Below are positions 8,769 to 17,324 of a stretch of 45,426 bases of DNA, in pieces (positions within the stretch are counted from its first letter, which is position 1; every line of letters starts with the position of its first letter). The notes beneath the pieces are model-generated. The model did no database searches and was not told the DNA's origin. It was given only the letters and a program-made list of their open reading frames with translations. This stretch comes from Bacteroidales bacterium (lineage in GTDB: Bacteria > Bacteroidota > Bacteroidia > Bacteroidales > UBA932). The stretch is from NCBI GenBank assembly GCA_022648545.1, contig JALCMP010000014.1, positions 1 through 45,426 on the forward strand. Direction: 5' to 3'. The translations under genes and the position numbers were made by a program.

Positions 8769-10232
8769 TTGAAGAAACTCGACAAATTTATACTCAAGTC
8801 TTTTCTGGGGCCGTTCATAGCGACCTTCCTGATCGTCATATTCATACTTATGATGCAGTTCCTGTGGGTATATATAGACGATCTCGCAGGAAAAGGACTG
8901 GGTTTAAACGTTATATTGCAGTTCCTGGGATGGGGTTCGGCCACCATGTTCCCTCTGGCTTTCCCTCTTGCGACACTGCTGGCGTCCATAATGACAATGG
9001 GGGCCCTGGGGGAAAGCAACGAGCTTCTGGCAATGAAAGCGGCCGGCATTTCCCTCCAGAGAATAATGGAACCGCTTATATACGTGGCAATACTCATTTG
9101 CATAAGCGCCTTCTTTGCTGCCAATAATCTTATTCCTGTAGCCTACAACAAGATATACACGTTGAGAGATGATATAGGAAAGACCAAGGAAGAAATAAAA
9201 ATACCTACGGGCATATTCTATAACGGCATAGAGAACTATTCGCTGCGCATAAAAAAACGGGACAAGAAAAGCGGAATGATGTACGACATAATAGTATACG
9301 ATCACAGTTCGCAAAAAGGGAACATAAACGTGACCGTAGCCGATTCGGGCTTCGTAAAGATCTCTCCGGACAAGTCCAATCTTATGTTTACCCTGTTCGA
9401 CGGCGTAAATTACGAAGAAGACAACAAAATGGTCAGACGCGATACATCGCTCGGACTTACCAGGATAAAATTTTCTAAACAATATATTGCAATACCTCTG
9501 GAAAACTATGCACTGCATCAGTCCAAGCACGCCAAATACGGAAATGAAATAATGTCCAAGAATCTGGTGCAGCTGAGCAAGGACAAGGATTCCCTGAGGA
9601 AAAGATATGCAAAGTCAATTGAATCCCATCTTAAGACAGCTCTTGTAAACCAGAGCCTCGCACATTCCTACCAACTCGATACATCAAGAAACAAAGGTCT
9701 TACCGGAGCTTTTCCGGTTGATTCACTTTATAAACGTTCCGATATCGACAACAAAATGAGAGCTTACCAGTCCGCTCTTATAAATATAACAAACCGGATC
9801 AACAACCAGGATTTTGCCGGAAGGGAAATAAACCAGACCGCATATCCGCTCAGGCGTACCATAATCGAATCGTACAGGAAATTCACGCTTTCTCTTGCAT
9901 GCCTGATTTTCTTTTTCATAGGAGCACCTCTGGGCGCAATAATAAGAAAAGGAGGACTGGGCACGCCGGCTGTCATCTCCATGTTTTTCTTCCTCATCTA
10001 CTGGGTAGTGGATATAACCGGTAAAAAACTTGCAAACGAAGGCAGCATATCCCCTTTCATGGGGACTTTTGCGTCCTCTATTGTTCTTCTGCCCATAGGC
10101 ATCTTCCTTACATGGAAAAGCACCAGGGACTCCAATCTCTTTAACGCCGAAGCCTATAAGAATTTCCTTAAGAAAGTAGCCGCCTCTTTAAAACTGATAG
10201 GTAAAAAATACGGCAAACATGAAAAAGCCTAA
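8769..10232 (+). CDS. LptF/LptG-family (YjgP/YjgQ) permease
   Basis: A 487-residue inner-membrane protein of the family that, with LptB, extracts lipopolysaccharide for transport to the outer membrane. The N-terminus MKKLDKFILKSFLGPF is the family signature, followed by TM helices at ~residues 14-36, 50-80 and 98-118, a long periplasmic region (~130-375), and three more TM helices near the C-terminus (KFTLSLACLIFFFIGAPLGA onward). The start codon is TTG at 8769: the next in-frame ATG is inside the first TM helix, and the family motif begins right at the TTG. It follows alaS by 3 bp and overlaps fmt by 14 bp. Assignment to LptF versus LptG is not safe; a paralog lies at 15168. Confidence 0.9.
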   Translation: MKKLDKFILKSFLGPFIATFLIVIFILMMQFLWVYIDDLAGKGLGLNVILQFLGWGSATMFPLAFPLATLLASIMTMGALGESNELLAMKAAGISLQRIMEPLIYVAILICISAFFAANNLIPVAYNKIYTLRDDIGKTKEEIKIPTGIFYNGIENYSLRIKKRDKKSGMMYDIIVYDHSSQKGNINVTVADSGFVKISPDKSNLMFTLFDGVNYEEDNKMVRRDTSLGLTRIKFSKQYIAIPLENYALHQSKHAKYGNEIMSKNLVQLSKDKDSLRKRYAKSIESHLKTALVNQSLAHSYQLDTSRNKGLTGAFPVDSLYKRSDIDNKMRAYQSALINITNRINNQDFAGREINQTAYPLRRTIIESYRKFTLSLACLIFFFIGAPLGAIIRKGGLGTPAVISMFFFLIYWVVDITGKKLANEGSISPFMGTFASSIVLLPIGIFLTWKSTRDSNLFNAEAYKNFLKKVAASLKLIGKKYGKHEKA

Positions 10233-11190
10233 AATAATATACATGGGAACTCCCGAATTCGCCGTTTCACCGCTGCGTGCGCTTATTGAAAACGGCTTTG
10301 AGATTGCGGGGGTAGTAACCGTCCCGGACAAACCTTCCGGGAGGGGACTGAAAATAAACGAAAGCGAAGTAAAGAAATTTGCAATATCACAAGGATTGAA
10401 GATCATGCAGCCGGTACGCCTGAGGGACGAATCCTTCATAAACCAGCTGAAGGAACTTAATGCAGATATGTTCATAGTAGTGGCGTTCCGCATGCTTCCG
10501 GAGATAGTATGGAGCATTCCTCCCATGGGAACATTTAATCTGCACGCTTCTTTGCTGCCCTGTTACCGGGGTGCGGCCCCAATCAACTGGGCCATAATAA
10601 ACGGTGAGAAAGAAAGCGGCGTAACCACTTTTTTAATAAACGGACAAATTGATACCGGCAACATTCTGCTGCAGGAAAGATACACCTTGAATTCCGCCGA
10701 AACTGCAGGGACCTTGCATGACAGACTTATGGAAATGGGAGCCGGGCTCGTAGTGAAAACCGCGGAAGGTTTATCTAAAGGCACTCTTGCAGGCAAACCG
10801 CAAGACATTCCGGACGGAAAGATTATTCCGGCACCCAAAATAACAAGGGAGACCTGCATCATAAACTGGGAAGACACGGCCGAACATATAGACAGACTTA
10901 TAAGAGGATTATCTCCATACCCGGGTGCGATTTCCGAAATAAGCGACGGAAACAAGAAAATAATGATGAAAATTTTCGAAGCCCAGGCTGAAAGCGAAGA
11001 CCCGGAACCAGGAATGGCTCCCGGATGCATAACAACAGACGGGAAAACACTCTTCAGGGTAAAATGCGGAAAAGGAAGCATTAAAATAACTTGTCTGCAA
11101 GCCGCAGGAAAAAGAAGAATGGCCGTTAAAGATTTCCTGTCGGGTTTCAGAAATATGGGGAACTTCAGTTTTTCCAAAACCATAATATGA
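10219..11190 (+). CDS. fmt: Methionyl-tRNA formyltransferase
   Basis: Formylates Met-tRNA-fMet for translation initiation using 10-formyl-THF. 323 residues, normal length. It begins KIIYMGTPEFAVSPL, the Rossmann start of the family, has the catalytic loop FNLHASLLPCYRGAAPINWA (Asn/His and the SLLP signature), the Asp of NGQIDTGNIL, and the C-terminal OB-like domain starting near INWEDTAEHIDRLIRGLSP. It overlaps the LptF/G gene by 14 bp and the next gene by 4 bp, so it is translated from the alaS-led transcript. Confidence 0.97.
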   Translation: MKKPKIIYMGTPEFAVSPLRALIENGFEIAGVVTVPDKPSGRGLKINESEVKKFAISQGLKIMQPVRLRDESFINQLKELNADMFIVVAFRMLPEIVWSIPPMGTFNLHASLLPCYRGAAPINWAIINGEKESGVTTFLINGQIDTGNILLQERYTLNSAETAGTLHDRLMEMGAGLVVKTAEGLSKGTLAGKPQDIPDGKIIPAPKITRETCIINWEDTAEHIDRLIRGLSPYPGAISEISDGNKKIMMKIFEAQAESEDPEPGMAPGCITTDGKTLFRVKCGKGSIKITCLQAAGKRRMAVKDFLSGFRNMGNFSFSKTII

Positions 11191-11843
11191 AAGCCGGAAA
11201 AGACATAGCAATATTGTGCGACGGAGATTTTCCCAACAACAAGGAGACTTTATCACGTCTCGATTCCTGCAATGTTATAATATGCTGCGACGGAGCTGTT
11301 ACGGCTCTTGAAAAAAGCGGCAGAAAATGCGATTATATCGCAGGGGATATGGATACCCTGTCTTTATCGCAACAGCTGAGCCATAGGCATATCATAATTT
11401 CAGATCCCGACCAGCAAACCAACGACCAAACGAAATCATTCAAACTGGCACTGTCGCTTTCTCCTTCGGCAATACATATCTTCGGGGCGACCGGGAAAAG
11501 AGAAGACCACACCATCGGCAATATTTCCCTGCTCGCCGAATATGCATCAATAATAAGAAAAGAAGGAATAAAATGCAGCATAGACATGATTAGCGATTAC
11601 GGCATATTCGTTCCCTATTACGGATCTTTCGAAATGACGAACTGCCGTCCCGGAGAACAAATATCTTTATTCGCCTTCGACAACTCTTTAAAAGTACATT
11701 CCGAAGGATTAAAATATCCTGTAGACGGCATAACATTTGATTTATGGTGGAAAGCTACGCTAAACGAGGCGACCGGAACTTTGGTAAAAATAGTCTGCAA
11801 TCATCCCGCGGATATGCTGGTCTTCCGCAATTTTAATTTGTAA
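11187..11843 (+). CDS. Thiamine pyrophosphokinase
   Basis: Transfers pyrophosphate from ATP to thiamine to make TPP. 218 residues, family length. Recognisable motifs are ICCDGAVTAL (start of the catalytic domain), DYIAGDMDTL (metal-binding Asp residues), TNDQTKSFKLAL and GATGKREDHTIGNISLL, followed by a beta-rich C-terminal thiamine-binding domain (CRPGEQISLFAF...). The start overlaps the fmt stop by 4 bp. No TPP riboswitch is seen upstream; expression would depend on the alaS promoter. Its stop is 8 bp from the convergent nucleoside transporter stop. Confidence 0.93.
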   Translation: MKAGKDIAILCDGDFPNNKETLSRLDSCNVIICCDGAVTALEKSGRKCDYIAGDMDTLSLSQQLSHRHIIISDPDQQTNDQTKSFKLALSLSPSAIHIFGATGKREDHTIGNISLLAEYASIIRKEGIKCSIDMISDYGIFVPYYGSFEMTNCRPGEQISLFAFDNSLKVHSEGLKYPVDGITFDLWWKATLNEATGTLVKIVCNHPADMLVFRNFNL

Positions 11844-11851
11844 ATATCCTC

Positions 11852-13378
11852 TCAGGCGAGGAACATCCCCACCATGGACGCCGAAAGCAGTGCCACGAGT
11901 GCAGCTCCGAGCAAAGCCCTGAAGCCAAAAGAGGAAAGGGTAGATTTCTTATTGGGAGCCATTCCGCCCACACCTCCTATGATTATACCTATTGAGGCGA
12001 AATTGGCAAATCCGCACAAGACATATGTAGACATTATAACGGACTTGGCATAAACGAATGCACCCGTTTGTATCATCTGAGTAAGACTCTGGTAACCTAC
12101 GAACTCCGTTAGTATGAGTTTTTCGCCGAGCAATCTTCCTACGAGCGGAAGGTCGACAGGATTAACACCGGTAAGCCATATTACCGGATAGAACAGATAA
12201 GACAATATGAACTCCAGAGACAGGCACGAATATCTTCCATGGGTAACGGATGTTATAAGCACATTCAACGATGTCCAGTTACCTATCTTATCAAAAATAA
12301 AATTACATCCGGCTATAAGAGCATAAAAGACAAGCAGCATGGCGGCTACATTTGCGGCAAGCCTAAGGCCGTCGGAAGTACCGTTGGAAATGGCATCCAG
12401 AATATTCTTACCTATCTTGGTCTTGGAGACCTCAACGCTGTTGTCGATTTTTTCGGTCTGCGGCTTTATTATTTTCGCCATTGCTATTGCTCCCGGAGCG
12501 GCCATGACGGAAGCCGACAGAAGGTGTTTCGCAAACTGTATTTCCATTAGCTTGTCGCCGCCTCCCAACATAGCTATGTATGCAGCCAGAACTCCGCCGG
12601 CCATAGTAGCCATGCCGGAGACCATTATAAGCATAAGCTCGGAATCGGTCATTCTTGGAATATACTCCTTTACCATAAGGGGAGCTTCCGTTTGTCCAAG
12701 AAAAATATTTCCGGCACAAGAGAGGGACTCGGCTCCTGAAAGGCCCAGAAACTTCGTAAGACACCACCCCATTGCCCAGACGATTTTCTGCAATATGCCC
12801 AGATAAAAGAAAAGACTTGTAAGAGCAGAAAAGAATATTATGGTAGGAAGAACCTGCAAAACAAAAATATATGCAAAGTTGGTATCGGCCAGCGGACCGA
12901 AAAGGAAGTCGGTTCCGGCTTTGGTCCAGTCCAGAACGGCAATAAAGCATTTGCCCATTATCTCAAAAAACGTCTGTACAGCAGGAAAAAGCAAAACTGA
13001 AATTGCAATTATGAATTGAAGGGCAAGTGCCTTGAACACGGTTCCCCAATTGACATGTTTTCTGTCCATACTGAAAAGCCAGGCTATCATAATTATTACG
13101 AAAATGCCCAAAAGCCCTTTCAATATTGAAGAAATACTGAAAACCAGATTCTTTTGCAATAATATCTTTTTATACGGATTTGATTTTAAGGAAGATCCGC
13201 CCGCCTTAAGATCATTTTTAATAGATGCAGCCGGAACCTTTTCCGAAGAAGGTGCACCTACCTGGATCTGCAGGGAATCCCCGGCGACCGAAGCTGCGGA
13301 ATCAACTGCAACGGAAGGCTGTCCGGCCAGAACCGTCATGCTAAAGAAAAGAAAAAGTAGCGTTAAGATTTTCTTCAT
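11852..13378 (-). CDS. CNT (NupC) family nucleoside transporter with N-terminal signal-like extension
   Basis: A 508-residue inner-membrane importer of nucleosides coupled to Na+ or H+. The transporter core starts near residue 83 (SILKGLLGIFVIIMIAWLFSMDRKHVNW) and includes family segments GQTEAPLMVKEYIPRM, MATMAGGVLAAYIAMLG, and SNGTSDGLRLAANVAAML, with a gating region ending in NFASIGIIIGGVGGMAPN. Before the core is an apparent signal peptide (MKKILTLLFLFFSMTVLAGQ) and ~60 polar residues, not seen in E. coli NupC (about 400 residues). Its start is 5 bp after the upstream bifunctional-nuclease-type gene, so they form an operon. Confidence 0.93.
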   Translation of the reverse strand: MKKILTLLFLFFSMTVLAGQPSVAVDSAASVAGDSLQIQVGAPSSEKVPAASIKNDLKAGGSSLKSNPYKKILLQKNLVFSISSILKGLLGIFVIIMIAWLFSMDRKHVNWGTVFKALALQFIIAISVLLFPAVQTFFEIMGKCFIAVLDWTKAGTDFLFGPLADTNFAYIFVLQVLPTIIFFSALTSLFFYLGILQKIVWAMGWCLTKFLGLSGAESLSCAGNIFLGQTEAPLMVKEYIPRMTDSELMLIMVSGMATMAGGVLAAYIAMLGGGDKLMEIQFAKHLLSASVMAAPGAIAMAKIIKPQTEKIDNSVEVSKTKIGKNILDAISNGTSDGLRLAANVAAMLLVFYALIAGCNFIFDKIGNWTSLNVLITSVTHGRYSCLSLEFILSYLFYPVIWLTGVNPVDLPLVGRLLGEKLILTEFVGYQSLTQMIQTGAFVYAKSVIMSTYVLCGFANFASIGIIIGGVGGMAPNKKSTLSSFGFRALLGAALVALLSASMVGMFLA

Positions 13379-13383
13379 CTGTA

Positions 13384-13962
13384 TTATTTATTTTTTTTTC
13401 TTTTATTCAGTTTCTTCTCTTCCTTCTCCAGCTTTTTTAATTCGGAATAAATGGTTTCGGCCTCTTCATAACGTTCCTCGGTCATTGCGGAATTTAGAGA
13501 TTTCTCGAGTCCGGCCCTGTATACGGTACTGCTTATTTCGCCTTTCAGTGAAAGCTCCGCCTTTACGGCATGGCTGTTGAAAAGTTTCTCGGATATATAT
13601 ATGGGACATGAAAATAATTTGGAAAGGATTATTCCGTCTATAAAATCAGCATCCTTATAAATATCCCTGTCTCCGAGGAAATGAAGCCTCGAATAAAATT
13701 TTCCGTCGTCCTGCCTGTAAGTTATGCTGACTTCTTCCAGAGATACGTAATAACATTTCAATACCGTAGATATCAGGGAATGGAAGGGAAAAGTCTGTCC
13801 CTCCACGCCTTTGAAATTTGCCAGCAGATTATGGACATCAGGCGGAGTAAGAGGTACGTAAAGGCATTTATCCGAACCTTTTGCATATAGAAAAAAGATA
13901 TATTTGCCTTTTTCGGTTGAAAACGCCGTAAGAGCTCCTATATCCAGTCTTATTCTTTTCAT
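13384..13962 (-). CDS. Divergent bifunctional-nuclease (DUF151)-type protein with UVR-like tail
   Basis: 192 residues. The order of motifs follows the BFN/DUF151 fold: a beta-rich start (IDIGALTAFSTEKGKYIFFLYAKG), then FPFHSLISTVLKCYYVSLEEV matching the LTHDLFKSFADAFGI-type segment, FYSRLHFLGDRDIYKDADFIDGIILSKLFSCPIYISEKLF matching the family's ARTSDAIALAVRFGCPIY block, and a C-terminal UVR-like helical pair (MTEERYEEAETIYSELKKLEKEEK). The conserved family residues are heavily changed, so nuclease activity is doubtful. Position directly before a nupC gene is the usual context of this family in Bacteroidota and supports the call. Promoter box at 13981-13988. Confidence 0.7.
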   Translation of the reverse strand: MKRIRLDIGALTAFSTEKGKYIFFLYAKGSDKCLYVPLTPPDVHNLLANFKGVEGQTFPFHSLISTVLKCYYVSLEEVSITYRQDDGKFYSRLHFLGDRDIYKDADFIDGIILSKLFSCPIYISEKLFNSHAVKAELSLKGEISSTVYRAGLEKSLNSAMTEERYEEAETIYSELKKLEKEEKKLNKRKKNK

Positions 13963-13980
13963 TAGTTATCCTTTACAACG

Positions 13981-13988
13981 CAAATATA
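13981..13988 (-). promoter_or_regulatory. Bacteroidota -7 box (TATATTTG) for the BFN-nupC operon
   Basis: Minus-strand TATATTTG, matching TAnnTTTG, ends 18 bases before ATG 13962. It shares the 68-bp divergent gap with the tgt box. Confidence 0.6.
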
Positions 13989-14000
13989 GAGTATTTTTAT

Positions 14001-14008
14001 TACTTTTG
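14001..14008 (+). promoter_or_regulatory. Bacteroidota -7 box (TACTTTTG) for tgt-lptG
   Basis: TACTTTTG matches TAnnTTTG and ends 22 bases before ATG 14031. No clear -33 TTTG. Confidence 0.6.
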
Positions 14009-14030
14009 CTTGATATCGGCGAAATAAGAA

Positions 14031-15161
14031 ATGATTTTTAAAGAAATTGCACGGGACGGAAATACTTCCGCAAGATGCGGAATTCTCCATACCGGACATG
14101 GCGACATAGAAACGCCAATATTCATGCCAGTAGGAACCGTAGGATCTGTAAAAGGCGTATACCACAGGGATCTGGAAAAAGACATACACGCACAGATAAT
14201 ATTGGGAAACACCTATCACCTTTATCTGAGGCCCGGAACGGATATCATAAACAAAGCAGGCGGACTGCACAAATTCATATCGTGGAACAAGCCCGTTCTT
14301 ACCGACAGCGGAGGATTTCAGGTATTTTCTCTTTCTGCAAGGAGAAAATTAACCGAAGATGGCTGCATTTTCAATTCGCACATAGACGGATCGAGACACA
14401 TATTCACTCCTGAAAACAACGTTGATACCCAGAGAAAGATAGGAGCGGATATAATAATGGCTCTTGACGAATGCACACCCGGACAGGCCGATCATAAATA
14501 CGCCCTGAACTCCCTGCTTCTCACGCAAAAATGGCTTGAAAGATGTGTGTATCGTTTCAAACATACTGACCCGCTGTACGGATACGAACAGTATTTTTTT
14601 CCCATAGTGCAGGGATGTATTTATTCCGATCTGAGAAAGATGGCTGCAGAACATGCCGCATCTCTTGATATGGACGGATATGCAATAGGAGGACTTTCCG
14701 TTGGAGAGCCCGTGGAGAAAATGTACGAAATGATAGAAGTACTTGATCCGCTGCTACCGAGGGACAAGCCGAGATATCTCATGGGCGTGGGGACCCCCGC
14801 CAACATTCTTGAGGGCATAGCACGGGGAGTAGATATGTTCGACTGCGTAATGCCAACCAGAAACGGAAGAAACGGAATGCTGTTCACATGGAACGGCATT
14901 ATGAACATGAGAAACAGAAAATGGGCCGAAGACTTTTCACCTATAGATCCGGACGGCACATCGTTCGTAGACAAGACTTACAGCCGTTCCTACCTGAGAC
15001 ACATGTTCGTAGCCGGAGAGATGATAGCGGCACAAATTGCCAGCGAACATAATCTGGCATTTTATTTGGAACTTGTAAAAACGGCCGGGGATCATATAAA
15101 AAAAGGAGATTTCCAGGCCTGGAAAAACGCCACCGTAAAAAATCTCGAAAACAGATTATAG
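14031..15161 (+). CDS. tgt: Queuine/tRNA-guanine transglycosylase
   Basis: Exchanges guanine 34 of GUN-anticodon tRNAs for preQ1 in queuosine synthesis. 376 residues, standard length. Motifs: ETPIFMPVGTVGSVKG near the start, TDSGGFQVFSLS with the catalytic Asp, YAIGGLSVGEP, and RGVDMFDCVMPTRNGRNG with the nucleophile Asp. The bacterial zinc site CxCxxC-x(n)-H is not present: the segment reads DPDGTSFVDKTYSRSYLRHM, with Gly, Ser and Asp where Cys residues are expected (codons at 14955, 14961, 14970), although the His is kept. Stop codon is TAG. The LptF/G gene begins 6 bp later, a pairing common in Bacteroidota. Confidence 0.97.
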   Translation: MIFKEIARDGNTSARCGILHTGHGDIETPIFMPVGTVGSVKGVYHRDLEKDIHAQIILGNTYHLYLRPGTDIINKAGGLHKFISWNKPVLTDSGGFQVFSLSARRKLTEDGCIFNSHIDGSRHIFTPENNVDTQRKIGADIIMALDECTPGQADHKYALNSLLLTQKWLERCVYRFKHTDPLYGYEQYFFPIVQGCIYSDLRKMAAEHAASLDMDGYAIGGLSVGEPVEKMYEMIEVLDPLLPRDKPRYLMGVGTPANILEGIARGVDMFDCVMPTRNGRNGMLFTWNGIMNMRNRKWAEDFSPIDPDGTSFVDKTYSRSYLRHMFVAGEMIAAQIASEHNLAFYLELVKTAGDHIKKGDFQAWKNATVKNLENRL

Positions 15162-15167
15162 ATTCCA

Positions 15168-16265
15168 ATGAAGTACAACCTTAAAATAACAACGATAGAC
15201 CGGTATATAATAAGGAAGTTCATAGGAACCTTCTTCTTTCTGCTTCTGCTTATTATAGTGGTAGCCATAATCTTTGACATAAGCGAAAAAATAGACGATT
15301 TCGTAGACAAGCAGGCACCCCTTAAAGCTATCATGTTTAATTATTACGCCAATTTCATTCCGTATTTCATAAATATGTTCAGTCCGTTGTTCGTCTTCAT
15401 AGCGGTAATATTTTTCACTTCAAAACTGGCTTCCAACAGTGAAATAATAGGAATGCTGGCCGGAGGAATAAGCTTCAGAAGGCTAATGTACCCGTATTTC
15501 CTGTCCGCAGCCTTCATTGCGATTTTCAGCCTTACTCTAAACCTGTTCATAATCCCTCCTGCGAACAAGGGACGGCTCGATTTCGAGAATAGATACATTA
15601 AGAAGCAGCGCACGGCGGTAAATCTGCGCAATATGCATTACCAGATATCCCCTGGCACCTTTCTATATGTGGAATCATTCAGCGGATGGAACAACACCGC
15701 ATATAAATTTACCATAGAAAACATAAACGGAAACGATCTCACCTCAAAGCTAAGTGCATCATATGCACAATGGGACTCCATAAAGAATTGCTGGAAATTA
15801 AAGAATTATTTCCTGAGAAAATACAAGAACAACACTGAAACCATTACAACCGGAAAGACTTTAGATACCACACTGGCAATAACCGTAGCGGATTTTCACA
15901 GGAGGAAAAACATTTCCGAATCAATGAATTACAAGGAATTGAACAACCTCATAAAAATACAGAAAGCCAGAGGAGACCATATGGTAAAATACGCATTAAT
16001 AGAAAAGAACACAAGATTCGCCATACCTTTTTCCGCATTCATACTAACTCTGATGGGCGTTGCTCTTTCCTCCAAGAAACGCCGCGGCGGAATAGGCATG
16101 AACCTCGGCATAGGAATAGCCCTGAGTTTTTCCTACATACTCTTCCTCAGATTCAGCCAGATGTTCGTATACACCGACACACTTCCTGCCTGGATAGCTC
16201 TCTGGATTCCAAACGTACTATATGCAATCGTAGCAGGCTTTCTATACAGAATTGCGCCAAAATAA
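15168..16265 (+). CDS. LptF/LptG-family (YjgP/YjgQ) permease, second copy
   Basis: A 365-residue inner-membrane protein, the usual length for LptF or LptG. The start TTIDRYIIRKFIGTFFFLLLLIIVVAIIFDISEKIDDF is the family N-terminus and first TM helix; TM helices follow at ~residues 55-80 and 100-122, then a periplasmic beta-jellyroll region (~130-265) and three C-terminal TM helices (AIPFSAFILTLMGVALSS onward). It would partner with the permease at 8769 and an LptB ATPase elsewhere to move lipopolysaccharide. Six bp separate it from tgt. Its stop codon directly abuts the convergent epimerase stop with no gap. Confidence 0.92.
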   Translation: MKYNLKITTIDRYIIRKFIGTFFFLLLLIIVVAIIFDISEKIDDFVDKQAPLKAIMFNYYANFIPYFINMFSPLFVFIAVIFFTSKLASNSEIIGMLAGGISFRRLMYPYFLSAAFIAIFSLTLNLFIIPPANKGRLDFENRYIKKQRTAVNLRNMHYQISPGTFLYVESFSGWNNTAYKFTIENINGNDLTSKLSASYAQWDSIKNCWKLKNYFLRKYKNNTETITTGKTLDTTLAITVADFHRRKNISESMNYKELNNLIKIQKARGDHMVKYALIEKNTRFAIPFSAFILTLMGVALSSKKRRGGIGMNLGIGIALSFSYILFLRFSQMFVYTDTLPAWIALWIPNVLYAIVAGFLYRIAPK

Positions 16266-17228
16266 TCAGAATTCCCCGTTAGCGAATTTCCTGCGGCAGG
16301 CTTTCAGCATATCGTCCACCATTTCATCCATTCCCCATACGGGCTTCCAGTCCCATTCCGAACGGGCACACGAATCATCCAGACAATCGGGCCAGGAATA
16401 GGCGATTTGCGCTTTAACGGGGTCTATACTGTAATCATATGAAAAATCCGGAATACGTTCCTTTATTTTGCGGAAAAGCTGTTCCGGTGTAAAACTCATC
16501 GAAGCTATATTAAAACTGTTCCTGTGAATCAGCCTCAAAGGATCGGCCTCCATAAGCTGCGTGGTGGCCTTGAGGGCGTCCGGCATATATATCATATCCA
16601 TATACGCATCGGCTGGAACTTCACATGTGTACCGCCCTTCCTTTACGGCTTTATAAAAAACTTCCACTGCATAATCGGTAGTTCCGCCTCCCGGCATGGC
16701 TCCATTTGAAATTATCCCCGGAAACCTTACACTTCTCGTATCCACGCCGAATCTCGAATTATAATAATCGCCCAATAATTCTCCCGAAACCTTGCATACG
16801 CCATACATCGTATTCGGACGCATTATCGTATCCTGGGGAGTCTTGTTATGCGGAGTATTGGCGCCGAACGCCCCTATGGAACTCGGAGTAAATACGGCGC
16901 ATCCCGTTTCTCCGGCAATGTTAAGGGTATTCAGCAAAGCTCCCATATTTATTTTCCAGGCAAGACGCGGATTTTTCTCACCAGTTGCAGAAAGCAGGGC
17001 CACGAGATTATAAATGGAATCTATCTTATACTTCTTTACTATCTCCGCATAAGAGTCAGCATCCAGAGCATCGAGGCGTACCGCCGTAGAAGTAAGAGAC
17101 AAACGTTTTACGACATCAGGTTTCACATCCGCAGCTATAACATTATCATAACCGTATATTTTCTGCAAATGCGGCACAAGCTCAGTACCTATCTGGCCGC
17201 CTCCGCCAACCACTAATATTCTTTTCAT
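16266..17228 (-). CDS. NAD-dependent epimerase/dehydratase, threonine 3-dehydrogenase-like
   Basis: A 320-residue extended short-chain dehydrogenase. The NAD-binding glycine motif is GGGGQIGTEL at residues 8-17; the catalytic Tyr-x3-Lys is YGVCK preceded by the TPSSIGAFG serine region. The full pattern (PHLQKIYGYDNVIAADVK, SIYNLVALLSATGEKNP, TMYGVCKVSGELLGDYYNSRFGVDTRSVRFPG) is that of the SDR-type L-threonine 3-dehydrogenase, which oxidises threonine to 2-amino-3-ketobutyrate. No glycine C-acetyltransferase (kbl) gene is adjacent, so the substrate rests on similarity only. It is a single gene with its own promoter box at 17273-17280. Confidence 0.85.
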   Translation of the reverse strand: MKRILVVGGGGQIGTELVPHLQKIYGYDNVIAADVKPDVVKRLSLTSTAVRLDALDADSYAEIVKKYKIDSIYNLVALLSATGEKNPRLAWKINMGALLNTLNIAGETGCAVFTPSSIGAFGANTPHNKTPQDTIMRPNTMYGVCKVSGELLGDYYNSRFGVDTRSVRFPGIISNGAMPGGGTTDYAVEVFYKAVKEGRYTCEVPADAYMDMIYMPDALKATTQLMEADPLRLIHRNSFNIASMSFTPEQLFRKIKERIPDFSYDYSIDPVKAQIAYSWPDCLDDSCARSEWDWKPVWGMDEMVDDMLKACRRKFANGEF

Positions 17229-17272
17229 GTCGATATCTAATAAAAACTGATTATCTTATTATAAATTAAATT

Positions 17273-17280
17273 CAAAATTA
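17273..17280 (-). promoter_or_regulatory. Bacteroidota -7 box (TAATTTTG) for the epimerase gene
   Basis: Minus-strand TAATTTTG fits TAnnTTTG, 44 bases before ATG 17228. The 96-bp gap is very AT-rich, so chance matches are more likely here. Confidence 0.45.
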
Positions 17281-17299
17281 ATAATTTTATTGCATTTGT

Positions 17300-17307
17300 T
17301 AATTTTG
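17300..17307 (+). promoter_or_regulatory. Bacteroidota -7 box (TAATTTTG) for the GSCFA gene
   Basis: TAATTTTG, 17 bases before ATG 17325, opposite in direction to the box at 17273. Confidence 0.5.
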
Positions 17308-17324
17308 CAAATAACTTTTCTGAC

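Noticed and set aside
8255-9124. A 289-codon open frame antisense to alaS and the LptF/G gene
   Set aside because: It crosses two well-conserved genes, has Ser/Ala/Pro-rich composition typical of an antisense frame, and matches no family.
11187-11250. TPP riboswitch upstream of thiamine pyrophosphokinase
   Set aside because: The gene overlaps fmt by 4 bp, leaving no leader, and no THI-box sequence is visible.
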